DNA of 64,000 bases from Lentzea pudingi (lineage in GTDB: Bacteria > Actinomycetota > Actinomycetes > Mycobacteriales > Pseudonocardiaceae): NCBI RefSeq assembly GCF_014646255.1, contig NZ_BMNC01000003.1:310001-374000 (forward strand). The letters are read 5' to 3'. The notes under the pieces were generated by a model that worked only from the letters and a program-made list of their open reading frames with translations, made no database searches and was not told the origin of the DNA. Shown piece by piece: positions 35,614-44,083 of the stretch (within the stretch, counting starts at the first letter, position 1; every line of letters begins with the position of its first letter). The translations under genes were made by a program, and so were the position numbers.

Positions 35614-36192
35614 GTGCCTAGGGCGGGCCTCGCTCCGGCCACCGTCGTCGCGGCCGGTGCGGAACTCGCCGACGAGGTCGGCTTCGAAGCGCTGACGATG
35701 GGCCTGCTCGCCGAACGGCTCGACGTGCGACCGCCGTCGCTCTACCGGCACGTCGAGTCCCTGGACGCACTCCGTCGCGGCATCGCCCTGCAGGCCAAGC
35801 GCGAACTGGGTGGCGTCGCGGCCAGGGCGGCCGTCGGCAAGGCGGGCGCGGACGCGATCCACGCGTTCGCCGACGCGTACCGCCGCTGGGTCCTGGACCA
35901 CCCCGGCCGCTACGTGGCGTCAGTTCGTGCACCGGCACCCGGTGACGAGGAGGACCGCCAGGTCAGCGACGACTCGTTGCGCGCTCTCTTCGACATCCTC
36001 GCGGGCTTGGGGCTGCACGACGACGACGCGGTCGACGCCGCCCGTGCGCTGCGGTCGGCGCTGCACGGCTTCACGAGCCTGGAGAGCGCCGGCGGTTTCG
36101 GACTGCCCCGTGACGTCGACCGCAGCTACCGCGTGCTCGTCGAGTCCGTGATCTCGGGCTTGCTGCGGAATCGGTCGAACGCCGCGACCTGA
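35614..36192 (+). CDS. TetR family transcriptional regulator
   Basis: 192 residues: helix-turn-helix ALTMGLLAERLDVRPPSLYRHV (residues about 23-44) and a WHG-type C-terminal domain (RRWVLDHPGRYVASV, LRSALHGFTSLES). GTG 35614. Probably regulates the two upstream hydrolase genes, which lie on the same strand. Its 3' end overlaps a convergent short frame. Confidence 0.85.
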   Translation: MPRAGLAPATVVAAGAELADEVGFEALTMGLLAERLDVRPPSLYRHVESLDALRRGIALQAKRELGGVAARAAVGKAGADAIHAFADAYRRWVLDHPGRYVASVRAPAPGDEEDRQVSDDSLRALFDILAGLGLHDDDAVDAARALRSALHGFTSLESAGGFGLPRDVDRSYRVLVESVISGLLRNRSNAAT

Positions 36193-36329
36193 CGCAGGCG
36201 ACGTGCAGGCCGCGTCCAGCGGAGGTACGACTTCTGCGGTGCGGCGCCGTGTGCGCTCAGGATCGCGGCCAGGTCCGGGTCCTCGGCCGTGAGCCGGTGC
36301 TCGATCCGCCGGAGTTCTCTGGTGGACAC
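36126..36329 (-). CDS. Short DUF3040-like protein or remnant
   Basis: 67 residues from GTG 36329 (GGGAG upstream). The N-terminus STRELRRIEHRLTAEDPDLA resembles the start of DUF3040 proteins, small actinobacterial membrane proteins, but the two expected membrane helices are absent and the remainder is basic. It overlaps the end of the TetR gene by 67 bp. It may be a truncated copy. Confidence 0.4.
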   Translation of the reverse strand: MSTRELRRIEHRLTAEDPDLAAILSAHGAAPQKSYLRWTRPARRLRQVAAFDRFRSKPEITDSTSTR

Positions 36330-36417
36330 GGGGAACTCCCGCTGTCGGCGGGACCGCCGGCGCGGGCAAGGCATCCGCGCCGGCGGTGATCACCGGACTG
36401 GTCCTCGTGACCGCTGG

Positions 36418-36660
36418 TCAGCTGACGGCGGGTCCCGAGTCGCTCGACCCCGACAGCTCCTTGATGAACTGGTGGCACTGCCGGGCCCTCGCCGAGTCCT
36501 CCTCCATGACGCGGCGGAAGAAGTCGGCGATGTCCTGACGGCCGGCGTTGTCGGCGTCGCGGACGTACTGGCCGTAGTCGTGGCCTGCCTTGAGTGCGTG
36601 GTACTGCACGGAGATCAGGTCGTAGGTGACGTCGTCGAAACCGGTCTCACCCGTGGCCAT
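36418..36660 (-). CDS. Small helical protein, possibly ferritin-like
   Basis: 80 residues, almost entirely helical and acidic (VTYDLISVQYHALKAGHDYG, ADFFRRVMEEDSARARQCHQ). The E..H-type spacing recalls half of a ferritin-like bundle, but this is not certain. GGGAGG lies before ATG 36660. A GGGTAT-type promoter on this strand (36695-36718) points to stress-sigma-factor control, shared with the divergent gene. Confidence 0.65.
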   Translation of the reverse strand: MATGETGFDDVTYDLISVQYHALKAGHDYGQYVRDADNAGRQDIADFFRRVMEEDSARARQCHQFIKELSGSSDSGPAVS

Positions 36661-36694
36661 CGCTTACCTCCCTTGGTGTGTCGGTAGCGAGGTC

Positions 36695-36718
36695 ATACCC
36701 AGGTGAACCCCGTCGAAC
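36695..36718 (-). promoter_or_regulatory. SigB/SigF-type promoter for the small helical protein
   Basis: On the minus strand GTTC (36715-36718), a 14-base spacer and GGGTAT (36695-36700) match the GTTN-N14/16-GGGTAY pattern of actinobacterial general-stress sigma factors. The gene starts 34 bases downstream. Confidence 0.6.
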
Positions 36719-36746
36719 CGAAGTCGCGGAAGTTGGTGTGCGTCCG

Positions 36747-36770
36747 GTTGTTCCGCTTCGGCCCGGGTAT
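36747..36770 (+). promoter_or_regulatory. SigB/SigF-type promoter for the 36805-39190 operon
   Basis: GTTG (36747-36750), a 14-base spacer and GGGTAT (36765-36770), 34 bases before ATG 36805. Arranged back to back with the similar promoter for the divergent gene. Confidence 0.6.
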
Positions 36771-36804
36771 CCACGGCCTTCGTGCTGCAGGGAGGCCGAA
36801 CACG

Positions 36805-37215
36805 ATGAACACAGCAGGAAAAGCTCTTCTGGCCGCGGGTGTGGCGACCGCCGTCACCGTGGTCAGGCGACGACGACGCGCGCCGGACGACCAGCCGGAC
36901 GGGCGGTGGCTCGTCGTGACGGTGAACCGCGCGCCGGCGGACGTGCAGGCATCACTGCCGGAGGACCTGACGCGGTGGAAGGACGAGGTCGAGCTCCGGA
37001 TCACGCCCGCGTCGGGGGACAAGGGCACCGAGCTCAGGGCGAAACCCGTCGGCGGGACGTCGGCGCACGACGTCAGGCTCGCGTTGCGCCGGGCCAAGTC
37101 GGTGCTGGAGGCCGGTGAGGTGGTCCGGCCCGACACCGCGCCCACCCATCCGGGACCGATGGGCAAGGTGCTGCAACTGGTGACGAGCAGGGCGGCAGGA
37201 GGAGGCAGGCTGTGA
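36805..37215 (+). CDS. Hypothetical protein preceding alcohol dehydrogenase
   Basis: 136 residues: a short hydrophobic N-terminus (AGKALLAAGVATAVTVV) followed by basic residues, then a soluble alpha-beta domain (RWLVVTVNRAPADVQASLPE, DEVELRITPASGDKGTELRA, VRLALRRAKSVLEAGE) resembling the SRPBCC-type proteins sometimes found beside such dehydrogenases. GGGAGG precedes ATG 36805. The stop overlaps the dehydrogenase start (GTGA). Probably membrane-tethered; function unknown. Confidence 0.68.
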   Translation: MNTAGKALLAAGVATAVTVVRRRRRAPDDQPDGRWLVVTVNRAPADVQASLPEDLTRWKDEVELRITPASGDKGTELRAKPVGGTSAHDVRLALRRAKSVLEAGEVVRPDTAPTHPGPMGKVLQLVTSRAAGGGRL

Positions 37216-38381
37216 AGGCGTTGTGCTGGGAGGGGATCAACGACGTCCGCGTGCAGGACGTTCCCGATCCGCAGTTGCTGAACGACCAGGACATGATCCT
37301 CAAGGTCGGGTTGAGCACGGTGTGCGGTTCGGACCTGCACCTGCTCACCGGCCACATCCCGTTCATGCAGGCGGGCGACGTGATCGGCCACGAGTTCATG
37401 GGCGAGGTCGTCGAGGTCGGCCCCGGTGTCACCAAGCACCGGCCGGGTGACCGGGTGGTGGTGTGCTCGTTCATCGCCTGCGGCCGGTGCTGGTACTGCC
37501 GCAACGAGCTGTACTCGTTGTGCGACAACACGAACACCAACCCGGGGATCACCCAGCACCTGTGGGGCTCCGACCCCGGTGGCGTCTTCGGCTACTCGCA
37601 CGCCATGGGCGGCTTCCGCGGCAGCCACGCCGAGTACGTGCGCGTGCCGTTCGCCGACCACACCGCGATCGCGATCCCCGAGGCCGTGGACGACATGAGC
37701 GCCCTGTTCACGTCCGACTCGGCGGCGACCGGGTGGATGGGCGCCGACCTCGGTGGCGTCAAGCAGGGCGACGTCGTGGCGGTGTGGGGCGCGGGCGCCG
37801 TGGGGCAGATGGCGGCACGGGCGGCCCAGCTGCTCGGCGCCGAACGCGTCCTGATCATCGACCGCTTCGAGTACCGCCTGGCGCAGGCGCGGTCGGTGTT
37901 CGGGGTGGAGACGATCAACTACGCCGAGACGTCCGTGGGCGACACCCTGCTGGAGGCCACCGGCGGCCGTGGTCCGGACGTGTGCATCGAGGCGGTCGGC
38001 TGCGAGGCGCACTCGACGGGTCCGCAGTACGTGTACGACCAGGTGAAGAGCAAGCTGAAGCTCGAGATGGACCGCCCGATCGCCGTGCGCGAGGCGATCT
38101 ACAACTGCCGCAAGGGCGGGTCGGTGTTCGTCCTCGGCGTCTTCACCGGGCTGGTCGACAAGTTCCCGCTGGGAGCGTTGATGAACAAGGGCCTGACCGT
38201 CCGCGGCGCGCAGCAGCACGGGCAGCGCTACATCCCGATGCTGCTGGACCGCATCGCGTCCGGCGAGCTCGTCACCGATCACCTGGCGACGCACGTGATG
38301 CCGCTCAGCGAGGGCGCGCGCGGGTACGAGCTGTTCAAGAAGAAGGAGGACGACTGCGTCCGCTCGGTGTTCCGCCTCTGA
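37212..38381 (+). CDS. Zinc-dependent alcohol dehydrogenase
   Basis: 389 residues of the medium-chain dehydrogenase family, closest in style to glutathione-independent formaldehyde dehydrogenases. Catalytic zinc ligands Cys38, His60-Glu61; structural zinc cysteines 90, 93, 96 and 104; Rossmann motif GAGAVG. Oxidises an alcohol or aldehyde hydrate with NAD(P). GTG start overlapping the previous stop. The operon carries a stress-type promoter, so detoxification of aldehydes under stress is a reasonable inference. Confidence 0.9.
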   Translation: MKALCWEGINDVRVQDVPDPQLLNDQDMILKVGLSTVCGSDLHLLTGHIPFMQAGDVIGHEFMGEVVEVGPGVTKHRPGDRVVVCSFIACGRCWYCRNELYSLCDNTNTNPGITQHLWGSDPGGVFGYSHAMGGFRGSHAEYVRVPFADHTAIAIPEAVDDMSALFTSDSAATGWMGADLGGVKQGDVVAVWGAGAVGQMAARAAQLLGAERVLIIDRFEYRLAQARSVFGVETINYAETSVGDTLLEATGGRGPDVCIEAVGCEAHSTGPQYVYDQVKSKLKLEMDRPIAVREAIYNCRKGGSVFVLGVFTGLVDKFPLGALMNKGLTVRGAQQHGQRYIPMLLDRIASGELVTDHLATHVMPLSEGARGYELFKKKEDDCVRSVFRL

Positions 38382-38401
38382 CACCTTCCCGGAGGAACGA
38401 C

Positions 38402-39190
38402 ATGACCGGCTCGCTGTACTTCGTGGGCAACGCCACCACCGTGCTCCGGCTGGGGCCGTTCACGGTGCTGACCGATCCCAACTTCCTCCACAGAGGACAG
38501 TGGACGCACATCGGCCAGGGCGTCGTGTCGCGCCGCCTCACCGATCCCGCGACCGGGATCGGTGCCCTGCCGGAACTGGACGGCGTGGTGCTGTCACACC
38601 TGCACGGCGACCACTTCGACCGGGTGGCGAGCCGCGAGCTCGCCCGCGACCTGCCCGTCTTCACCACTCCGCACGCGGCGAAACGCCTGTCCCGGCGCGG
38701 TTTCCGGGAAACCGCGCCGTTGCGGACCTGGGAGACCGCCACGCTGTCGAAGGGGGCGTCGACGCTGACGATGACGTCACTGCCGGGCAGGCACGCGCTC
38801 GGGCCGCTGGCCCGCGTGCTGCCTCCGGTGATGGGCACCATGCTGGAGTACCGGCAGGTGGGCGCGCGCCCGTTCCGGATCTACCTCAGCGGCGACACCC
38901 TCGTGCACCCGGCGTTGCGCGAGATCCGCGAGCGCTTCGACGGCATCGACCTCGCGGTCGTGCACCTAGGCGGCACCAAGGTGCTCGGCCTGCTGCTCAC
39001 CATGGACGGCCGGCAGGGCGCCGACCTGGTCGAGCTGCTCGGCCCGGAGACGACCGTGCCCGTGCACTACGAGGAGTACGGCGTCATGAAGTCACCGCTG
39101 TCCGACTTCACCGGCGAGATCGCGCGTCGGGAGGCCGGACTCGTCGTCCAGGTCGTGGCACGCGGGGAGACCTTCGGCCTGCCGATCTGA
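38402..39190 (+). CDS. MBL-fold metallo-hydrolase
   Basis: 262 residues with the metallo-beta-lactamase signature HLHGDHFD (His66, His68, Asp70, His71), GRHALG further on, SGDTLVHP and a late histidine VPVHYEEYG. UlaG/N-acyl-phosphatidylethanolamine-phospholipase-like group. Third gene of the operon behind the alcohol dehydrogenase. The stop codon lies inside a 16-bp terminator stem shared with the convergent gene. Confidence 0.85.
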   Translation: MTGSLYFVGNATTVLRLGPFTVLTDPNFLHRGQWTHIGQGVVSRRLTDPATGIGALPELDGVVLSHLHGDHFDRVASRELARDLPVFTTPHAAKRLSRRGFRETAPLRTWETATLSKGASTLTMTSLPGRHALGPLARVLPPVMGTMLEYRQVGARPFRIYLSGDTLVHPALREIRERFDGIDLAVVHLGGTKVLGLLLTMDGRQGADLVELLGPETTVPVHYEEYGVMKSPLSDFTGEIARREAGLVVQVVARGETFGLPI

Positions 39191-39213
39191 CGCACTCCGT
39201 CAGATCGGCAGGC
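39177..39213. terminator. Bidirectional terminator hairpin
   Basis: GCCTGCCGATCTGACG (39177-39192), loop CACTC, and its exact complement (39198-39213): a 16-bp perfect stem between two convergent genes. No strong U-run, as usual in GC-rich actinomycetes. Confidence 0.8.
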
Positions 39214-39224
39214 TCCTCGCCCGC

Positions 39225-41006
39225 TCAGCTGATCCCGTGGTGCTGCAACCACAGTTCCAGCACGCCGAGGTGCCACAGCTCGTTCCCGCCCGCCTTGGTG
39301 GACCGGCCGTTGGGGTCGGCGAGCAGTTCGTCGACGTAGCCTCGGCGGAGGACTCCTCGCTGGCGTGCGGCGGGGGAGTTCATGGTGGCGCGCAACAGGT
39401 CGAGGACTTCCCCGTCGAGCCGCGTGAGGGCCGGGACGGGGAAGTACCCCTTCTTCCGGTCGACGACCTCGAGCGGCAGCAGGTCGCGGCCGATGTCCTT
39501 GAGCAGGCCCTTGCCGTTCTGGCCGGACTTGAGCTCCGGCGGGCACGCGGCGACGAGCTCCACGAGGTCCTGGTCGAGGAACGGCACGCGGGCCTCGACC
39601 CCCCACGCCATCGCCATGTTGTCGACCCGCTTGACCGGGTCGTCCGGCATCAGGAGGTGGGTGTCCGTGCGCAGGACGGCGTCGAGCGCGGTGTCCGCAC
39701 CGGGAACGGCGAGGTGGTCCGCGGCCAGTTCGCCGCTGACGTCCCGGCCCGCGAGCCAGTGCGGTTCGAGGACGTCCGCGAGCTCGTCGTGCTCCAGGTC
39801 GTGGAACGCGTCGCGCAGGACCTCGGCGGCCGCACCGCGTGCCGCGTCCGCTGCCGGTTGGTGGTAGCGGTAGCCGGCGAACACCTCGTCGGCGCCCTGG
39901 CCGCACTGCACGACCTTGACGTGCTTCGAGACCTCGCGGCACACGAGGTGGAACGCGGTGACGTCGTGGCTGCCCATCGGCTCGCTCATCGCCCCCACGG
40001 TGTCCTCGACCGCCTTGGCGATCTCCTCGTCACCGATGCGGATCTGGTGGTGGTCGGTGCCGAACTTCCGCGCGATCACGTCGGAGTAGACGAACTCGTC
40101 GCCCTCGACGTCGCCGCGGCTCGTGAAGCCGATGCTGAAGGTGCTGGGCCGCTGGTCCTGCTCGGCGAGCAGCGCGACCAGCAGGCTCGAGTCGAGTCCG
40201 CCGGACAGCAGGACGCCGACCTCCACGTCGGACACCGTGCGGCGGCGCACCGCGACCCGCAGTGCCTCGCGCACCGCCTGCCGCCAGTCCAGCGCCGTCC
40301 AGTCCGCGTGCTCGGGACGCCGCGTGTACGACGGCTGCCAGTAGACGCGGTCACGCGGCTCCTGCCCGCGGTCGAACACGCGGATCGTCGCGGGAGGCAG
40401 CTTGCGCACCCCGCGCAGGACAGTGCGCGGGGCCGGCACGATGGAGTGCCAGGTCAGGTAGTGGTGCAGGCCGACGCGGTCGAGTTCGGTGTCGACGCCG
40501 CCGCCCGCCAGCAGCGCCGGCAGGGTGGACGCGAACCGCGTCCGGCCCCGCACGTCCGCGACGTAGAGGGGCTTGATGCCGAGCCGGTCGCGGACCAGCA
40601 GCACGCGGTCGCGCCGCCGGTCGAACAGGGCGATCGCGAACATGCCGACGAGGTGCTCGACGAACCGCTCGCCCCAGTGGTCGTAGGCCTTGAGGATCAC
40701 CTCGGTGTCGCTCGTCGAGGTGAACCGGTAGCGGCCGGACAGCTCCTCGCGCAGCTGCTCATAGTTGTAGACGCACCCGTTGAACGCCACCGCGAGCCCG
40801 AGCTCGTCGTCGACCATGGGCTGCGCGCCGGCGTCGGACAGGTCGATGATCGACAGCCTTCGGTGCCCGAGCGCGACCCGGCCCTCCGACCAGTGGCCGT
40901 CGCCGTCCGGTCCGCGCGACCACATGGTCCGCGTCATGCGCTCCACGGCGCCGCGGTCCGGACGGCCGGACTGGTCGGTGACGATCTCACCGGCGATTCC
41001 GCACAT
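39225..41006 (-). CDS. Asparagine synthase-like amidotransferase (N-acetylglutaminylglutamine amidotransferase type)
   Basis: 593 residues. Class II glutamine amidotransferase domain with catalytic Cys2 (MCGIAG), RGPDGDGHW and FNGCVYNY, then a synthetase domain with PP-loop SGGLDSS (268-274). Overall it resembles the enzymes that amidate N-acetylglutaminylglutamine, an osmolyte, more than AsnB; family members of this length begin MCGIAGEI and contain LGHRRLSIIDLSDAGAQPM. If so it makes the compatible solute NAGGN with a partner dipeptide synthetase, which is not in this window. A plain asparagine synthetase is the alternative. Divergent from an amidase gene. Confidence 0.82.
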   Translation of the reverse strand: MCGIAGEIVTDQSGRPDRGAVERMTRTMWSRGPDGDGHWSEGRVALGHRRLSIIDLSDAGAQPMVDDELGLAVAFNGCVYNYEQLREELSGRYRFTSTSDTEVILKAYDHWGERFVEHLVGMFAIALFDRRRDRVLLVRDRLGIKPLYVADVRGRTRFASTLPALLAGGGVDTELDRVGLHHYLTWHSIVPAPRTVLRGVRKLPPATIRVFDRGQEPRDRVYWQPSYTRRPEHADWTALDWRQAVREALRVAVRRRTVSDVEVGVLLSGGLDSSLLVALLAEQDQRPSTFSIGFTSRGDVEGDEFVYSDVIARKFGTDHHQIRIGDEEIAKAVEDTVGAMSEPMGSHDVTAFHLVCREVSKHVKVVQCGQGADEVFAGYRYHQPAADAARGAAAEVLRDAFHDLEHDELADVLEPHWLAGRDVSGELAADHLAVPGADTALDAVLRTDTHLLMPDDPVKRVDNMAMAWGVEARVPFLDQDLVELVAACPPELKSGQNGKGLLKDIGRDLLPLEVVDRKKGYFPVPALTRLDGEVLDLLRATMNSPAARQRGVLRRGYVDELLADPNGRSTKAGGNELWHLGVLELWLQHHGIS

Positions 41007-41144
41007 GGGCGTCTCCTCGGGCGTTCGGCTGACAGGGTGCGGAACGGGTACCCCGAACGCTGATGATCATGTGCCGCTGTGCTCCGGCTCGCGTGTGAGC
41101 ACGGCCACGACGGCCATTTGACGTGGGCTGGCAAGGTGGGACCC

Positions 41145-42563
41145 ATGGACCTGTCGGCCGCCGAACTCGACCGGGCGACCATCCCGCTGCTCGCGCGCCG
41201 GATGGCGGACGGCGAGTTCACGTCGGCCGCCCTGACCGGCGCGTACCTTCGTCGCATCACCGAGGTGGACCCGGTGCTGCGCGCCGTGCTCGCCGTCGAC
41301 CCGACCGCGCTGTCGCAAGCCGAGGAGAGCGACCGCAGACGAGCACGCGGCGAGTCACGCGGGCTCATGGACGGCATTCCGTTGCTGCTCAAGGACAACA
41401 TCGACACCAGCGGGCTGGCGACCACCGCCGGCTCACGGGCGCTGAGCGTGCCGCCTCGCGCCGACGCCGAGATCGTGACACGGCTGCGCGCGGCGGGCGC
41501 CGTGGTGCTGGGCAAGACGAACATGACGGAGTGGGGCAACTTCCGCTCCCCGTGGGCCACGTCGGGCTGGTCGGCGGTGGGCGGGCAGACAGTCAACCCG
41601 CACGTGCTGGACCGCACGCCGTGCGGCTCGTCGTCCGGCTCGGCCGTCGCGGTGGCGGCGTCGCTGGCGCAGGTCGCGGTCGGCACCGAGACCAGCGGGT
41701 CGATCGTGTCCCCGGCGGGCCACACCGGCGTCGTGGGGTTCAAGCCGTCGCCGGGCAGGACCAGCAACGCGGGCATCGTGCCGATCACCGCGCTCAGGGA
41801 CACGGCCGGCCCGCTGGCACGGCACGTCGTGGACGCGGCGATCCTCCAGGCGGCCATGGAAGGCGCCGCCTGCTCGTTCACCCCTGGCACGCTGCGGCAC
41901 GCGAGAGTCGGCGTGTGGCGCAGGGCCGGGTTCGACGCTGATGCCGAACGGGTGGTGGCGTCCGCGGTGGAGCTCCTGCGCGACCACGGCGCCGACCTGG
42001 TCGAGGTCGAGCTGCCCTACCAGGACGTGATCCACGCGGCCGACCGGCCGGCCATGGTCGCCGAGTTCCGGCACGACCTGGAGGAGTACCTGCGCGCGAG
42101 GCCGGGCGCGCCGCGCACGATGCGCGAGCTGATCGAGTTCAACGAGAGCGATCCGGTCGAGCTGGGCAAGTTCGGCCAGGAGCTGTTCCACGACGCCGAG
42201 AAGACCCGGCCGCTGACCGATCCGGCCTACCTCCACCAGCGGCGCACCGCGACCGAGGCGGCCCGCCGATCCCTCGACGAGGTGATCACCACCCACCGCC
42301 TGGACGTGGTCATGGCGCCGACGAACCGGCCCGCGTGGCGGGCTCGGGGCAGCGACCCGGCCGGCCCGCGCACGGCCCTGCCCGCGGCGGTCGCGGGGTA
42401 CCCGAACATCAGCGTGCCGGCCGGGTTCGCGGGCCCGTTGCCGATCGGCGTGTCCTTCACCGGCGGGCCTGGGGCGGACGATGCGCTGCTGGGCTTCGCG
42501 GCGGCTTTCGAGAGCGTGTCGCAAGCTCGCCGGACGCCCTCCTACCTGCCCGAGATCCCGTGA
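41145..42563 (+). CDS. Amidase signature family protein
   Basis: 472 residues with the Ser-cisSer-Lys triad: Lys83 (LLLKDNID), the cis-serine in PCGSSSGSAVAVA (160-171) and the nucleophile Ser186 in TETSGSIVSPA. Hydrolyses an amide to acid and ammonia; substrate unknown. ATG 41145 chosen as start of the conserved part. Followed after 11 bp by a dehydrogenase gene, so the two form an operon. Confidence 0.87.
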   Translation: MDLSAAELDRATIPLLARRMADGEFTSAALTGAYLRRITEVDPVLRAVLAVDPTALSQAEESDRRRARGESRGLMDGIPLLLKDNIDTSGLATTAGSRALSVPPRADAEIVTRLRAAGAVVLGKTNMTEWGNFRSPWATSGWSAVGGQTVNPHVLDRTPCGSSSGSAVAVAASLAQVAVGTETSGSIVSPAGHTGVVGFKPSPGRTSNAGIVPITALRDTAGPLARHVVDAAILQAAMEGAACSFTPGTLRHARVGVWRRAGFDADAERVVASAVELLRDHGADLVEVELPYQDVIHAADRPAMVAEFRHDLEEYLRARPGAPRTMRELIEFNESDPVELGKFGQELFHDAEKTRPLTDPAYLHQRRTATEAARRSLDEVITTHRLDVVMAPTNRPAWRARGSDPAGPRTALPAAVAGYPNISVPAGFAGPLPIGVSFTGGPGADDALLGFAAAFESVSQARRTPSYLPEIP

Positions 42564-42574
42564 AAGGAGGCCCG

Positions 42575-43489
42575 GTGAACATCCCAGAAGAGCGGATCGC
42601 CCTGGTCGGAGCGGGCCGGATGGGCCTTCCGATCAGTGCGAACCTCGCCGCCGCAGGGTTCGACGTGGTGGTGACCGACGTCCGGCACGAGCTGGCCGAA
42701 GCGGTGACGTCCGGCGGCGCTCGCTGGGAACCGTCGGCGAGTGCGGCCGCCGCAGACGCGCAGGTGCTGATCACGGTGCTTCCGGGCATCCCGGAGGTCA
42801 GTTCGCTGATGGGCGGGCCGGAGTCGTTGTTGCGCGAGTTGCCCAGCGGGGCCGTGTGGCTCGACCTGACGAGCAGCTCGCCCCTGGCGATGCGCCCGAT
42901 CCAGGAGGACGCCCGCTCCCGCGGTGTCGCGTTCCTGGAAGCGCCCATGGGAGGCGGCCCGGACGCGGCGGCCGCAGGCACCCTCCGGCTCTTCGCAGGC
43001 GGGGACGCCGGCACGTTCCGCCGTCTGCTGCCGCTGCTGGAGGTGATCGCCGACCGCGTGGACCTGGTGGGCGGGCCCGGCTCGGGGTACACCGCGAAGC
43101 TGCTGGTGAACCTGCTGTGGTTCGGGCAGGCCGTCGCGACGGCCGAGGCGATGCTGCTCGGTCAGGCGGCCGGTCTGGACGTCGAGGCGTTGCGCGGGTT
43201 GCTGGCGGACAGCGCCGCGGGCAGCGAGTTCCTGCGGCACGACCTGGCGCACGTGTTCTCCGGCGACTACCTGCCGCTGTTCGGGCTGGACCGCTGCGTC
43301 GAGGAACTGGAGGCCGTCACCGAGCTCTTCCGCGACCGGGGCGTCCCGTCGGAACTGTCCCAGGTGGTCACGCGGGTCCACCAGCGGGCCGCCGCCCGGT
43401 TCGGGCCGGTGGACGGGGAACTGCTGGCGATCGCGCACCTCGAGGAGCTCGCCGGCTCGCTGTTGCGCCCGCGTTCTGAAACCCCCTGA
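42575..43489 (+). CDS. NAD(P)-dependent oxidoreductase (3-hydroxyisobutyrate dehydrogenase-like)
   Basis: 304 residues of the beta-hydroxyacid dehydrogenase family: Rossmann motif VGAGRMG, EAPMGGGPDAAAAG for the substrate-binding segment (usually DAPVSGG) and the catalytic lysine in GYTAKLLVNLL. The perfect AAAGGAGG before GTG 42575 fixes the start. Co-transcribed with the amidase. Likely oxidises a 2- or 3-hydroxyacid, or reduces an imine. Confidence 0.85.
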   Translation: MNIPEERIALVGAGRMGLPISANLAAAGFDVVVTDVRHELAEAVTSGGARWEPSASAAAADAQVLITVLPGIPEVSSLMGGPESLLRELPSGAVWLDLTSSSPLAMRPIQEDARSRGVAFLEAPMGGGPDAAAAGTLRLFAGGDAGTFRRLLPLLEVIADRVDLVGGPGSGYTAKLLVNLLWFGQAVATAEAMLLGQAAGLDVEALRGLLADSAAGSEFLRHDLAHVFSGDYLPLFGLDRCVEELEAVTELFRDRGVPSELSQVVTRVHQRAAARFGPVDGELLAIAHLEELAGSLLRPRSETP

Positions 43490-43496
43490 TTGGATC

Positions 43497-43521
43497 GTTT
43501 CTGAGTCGAATCGAGGGGTAC
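43497..43521 (+). promoter_or_regulatory. SigB/SigF-type promoter for the SRPBCC gene
   Basis: GTTT (43497-43500), a 15-base spacer and GGGTAC (43516-43521), 47 bases before ATG 43569. This is the closest match in the window to the general-stress promoter pattern. Confidence 0.65.
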
Positions 43522-43568
43522 TGCTGGAGCGGCCGTGACCACCACATCACCAGCAGGAGGCGCCCGTC

Positions 43569-44030
43569 ATGAGCACGATCACCAAGTCCGTCGACGTCGA
43601 GGCCGACGTGACCAGCGTCTACAACCAGTGGACGCAGTTCGCCGAGTTCCCGCAGTTCATGGAGGGCGTCGACCGGATCGAGCAGATCGACGACACCCAC
43701 ACCCGCTGGACGGTCAGCATCGCCGGGGTGACGCGGGGGTTCGACGCCACGATCACCGAGCAGCACCCGGACCAGCGGGTCGCCTGGCGCTCCGACACGG
43801 GCCCGGAGCACGCCGGGGTGGTGACCGTGCACCGCCTCGACGCCGAGCACACGCGGGTCACGGTGCAGATGGACATCGACCCGGAGGGCTTCGTCGAGAA
43901 CGTCGCCGACAAGCTCGGCATCCTCGACCGCCGGGTGCAGGGCGACCTCGACAGGTTCAAGGCGTTCGTCGAGAAGCGCGGGGGCACCGAGACCGGTGCC
44001 TGGCGCGGTGACGTCGACCGTCCCGCTTAG
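43569..44030 (+). CDS. SRPBCC family protein (cyclase/dehydrase-like)
   Basis: 153 residues: TKSVDVEADVTSVYNQWTQF opening, EFPQFMEGVDRIEQID, and a long C-terminal helix (VQGDLDRFKAFVEKRG), the usual START-type helix-grip fold. Members of this subgroup are abundant stress-induced proteins in actinobacteria. GGAGG precedes the ATG. Function unknown; the stress promoter is the only regulatory clue. Confidence 0.82.
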   Translation: MSTITKSVDVEADVTSVYNQWTQFAEFPQFMEGVDRIEQIDDTHTRWTVSIAGVTRGFDATITEQHPDQRVAWRSDTGPEHAGVVTVHRLDAEHTRVTVQMDIDPEGFVENVADKLGILDRRVQGDLDRFKAFVEKRGGTETGAWRGDVDRPA

Positions 44031-44083
44031 TCCTGACCACGCGCTGTCATGCCGGGCTCGTCGGCGCCGGTTAGCGTGAGTTC

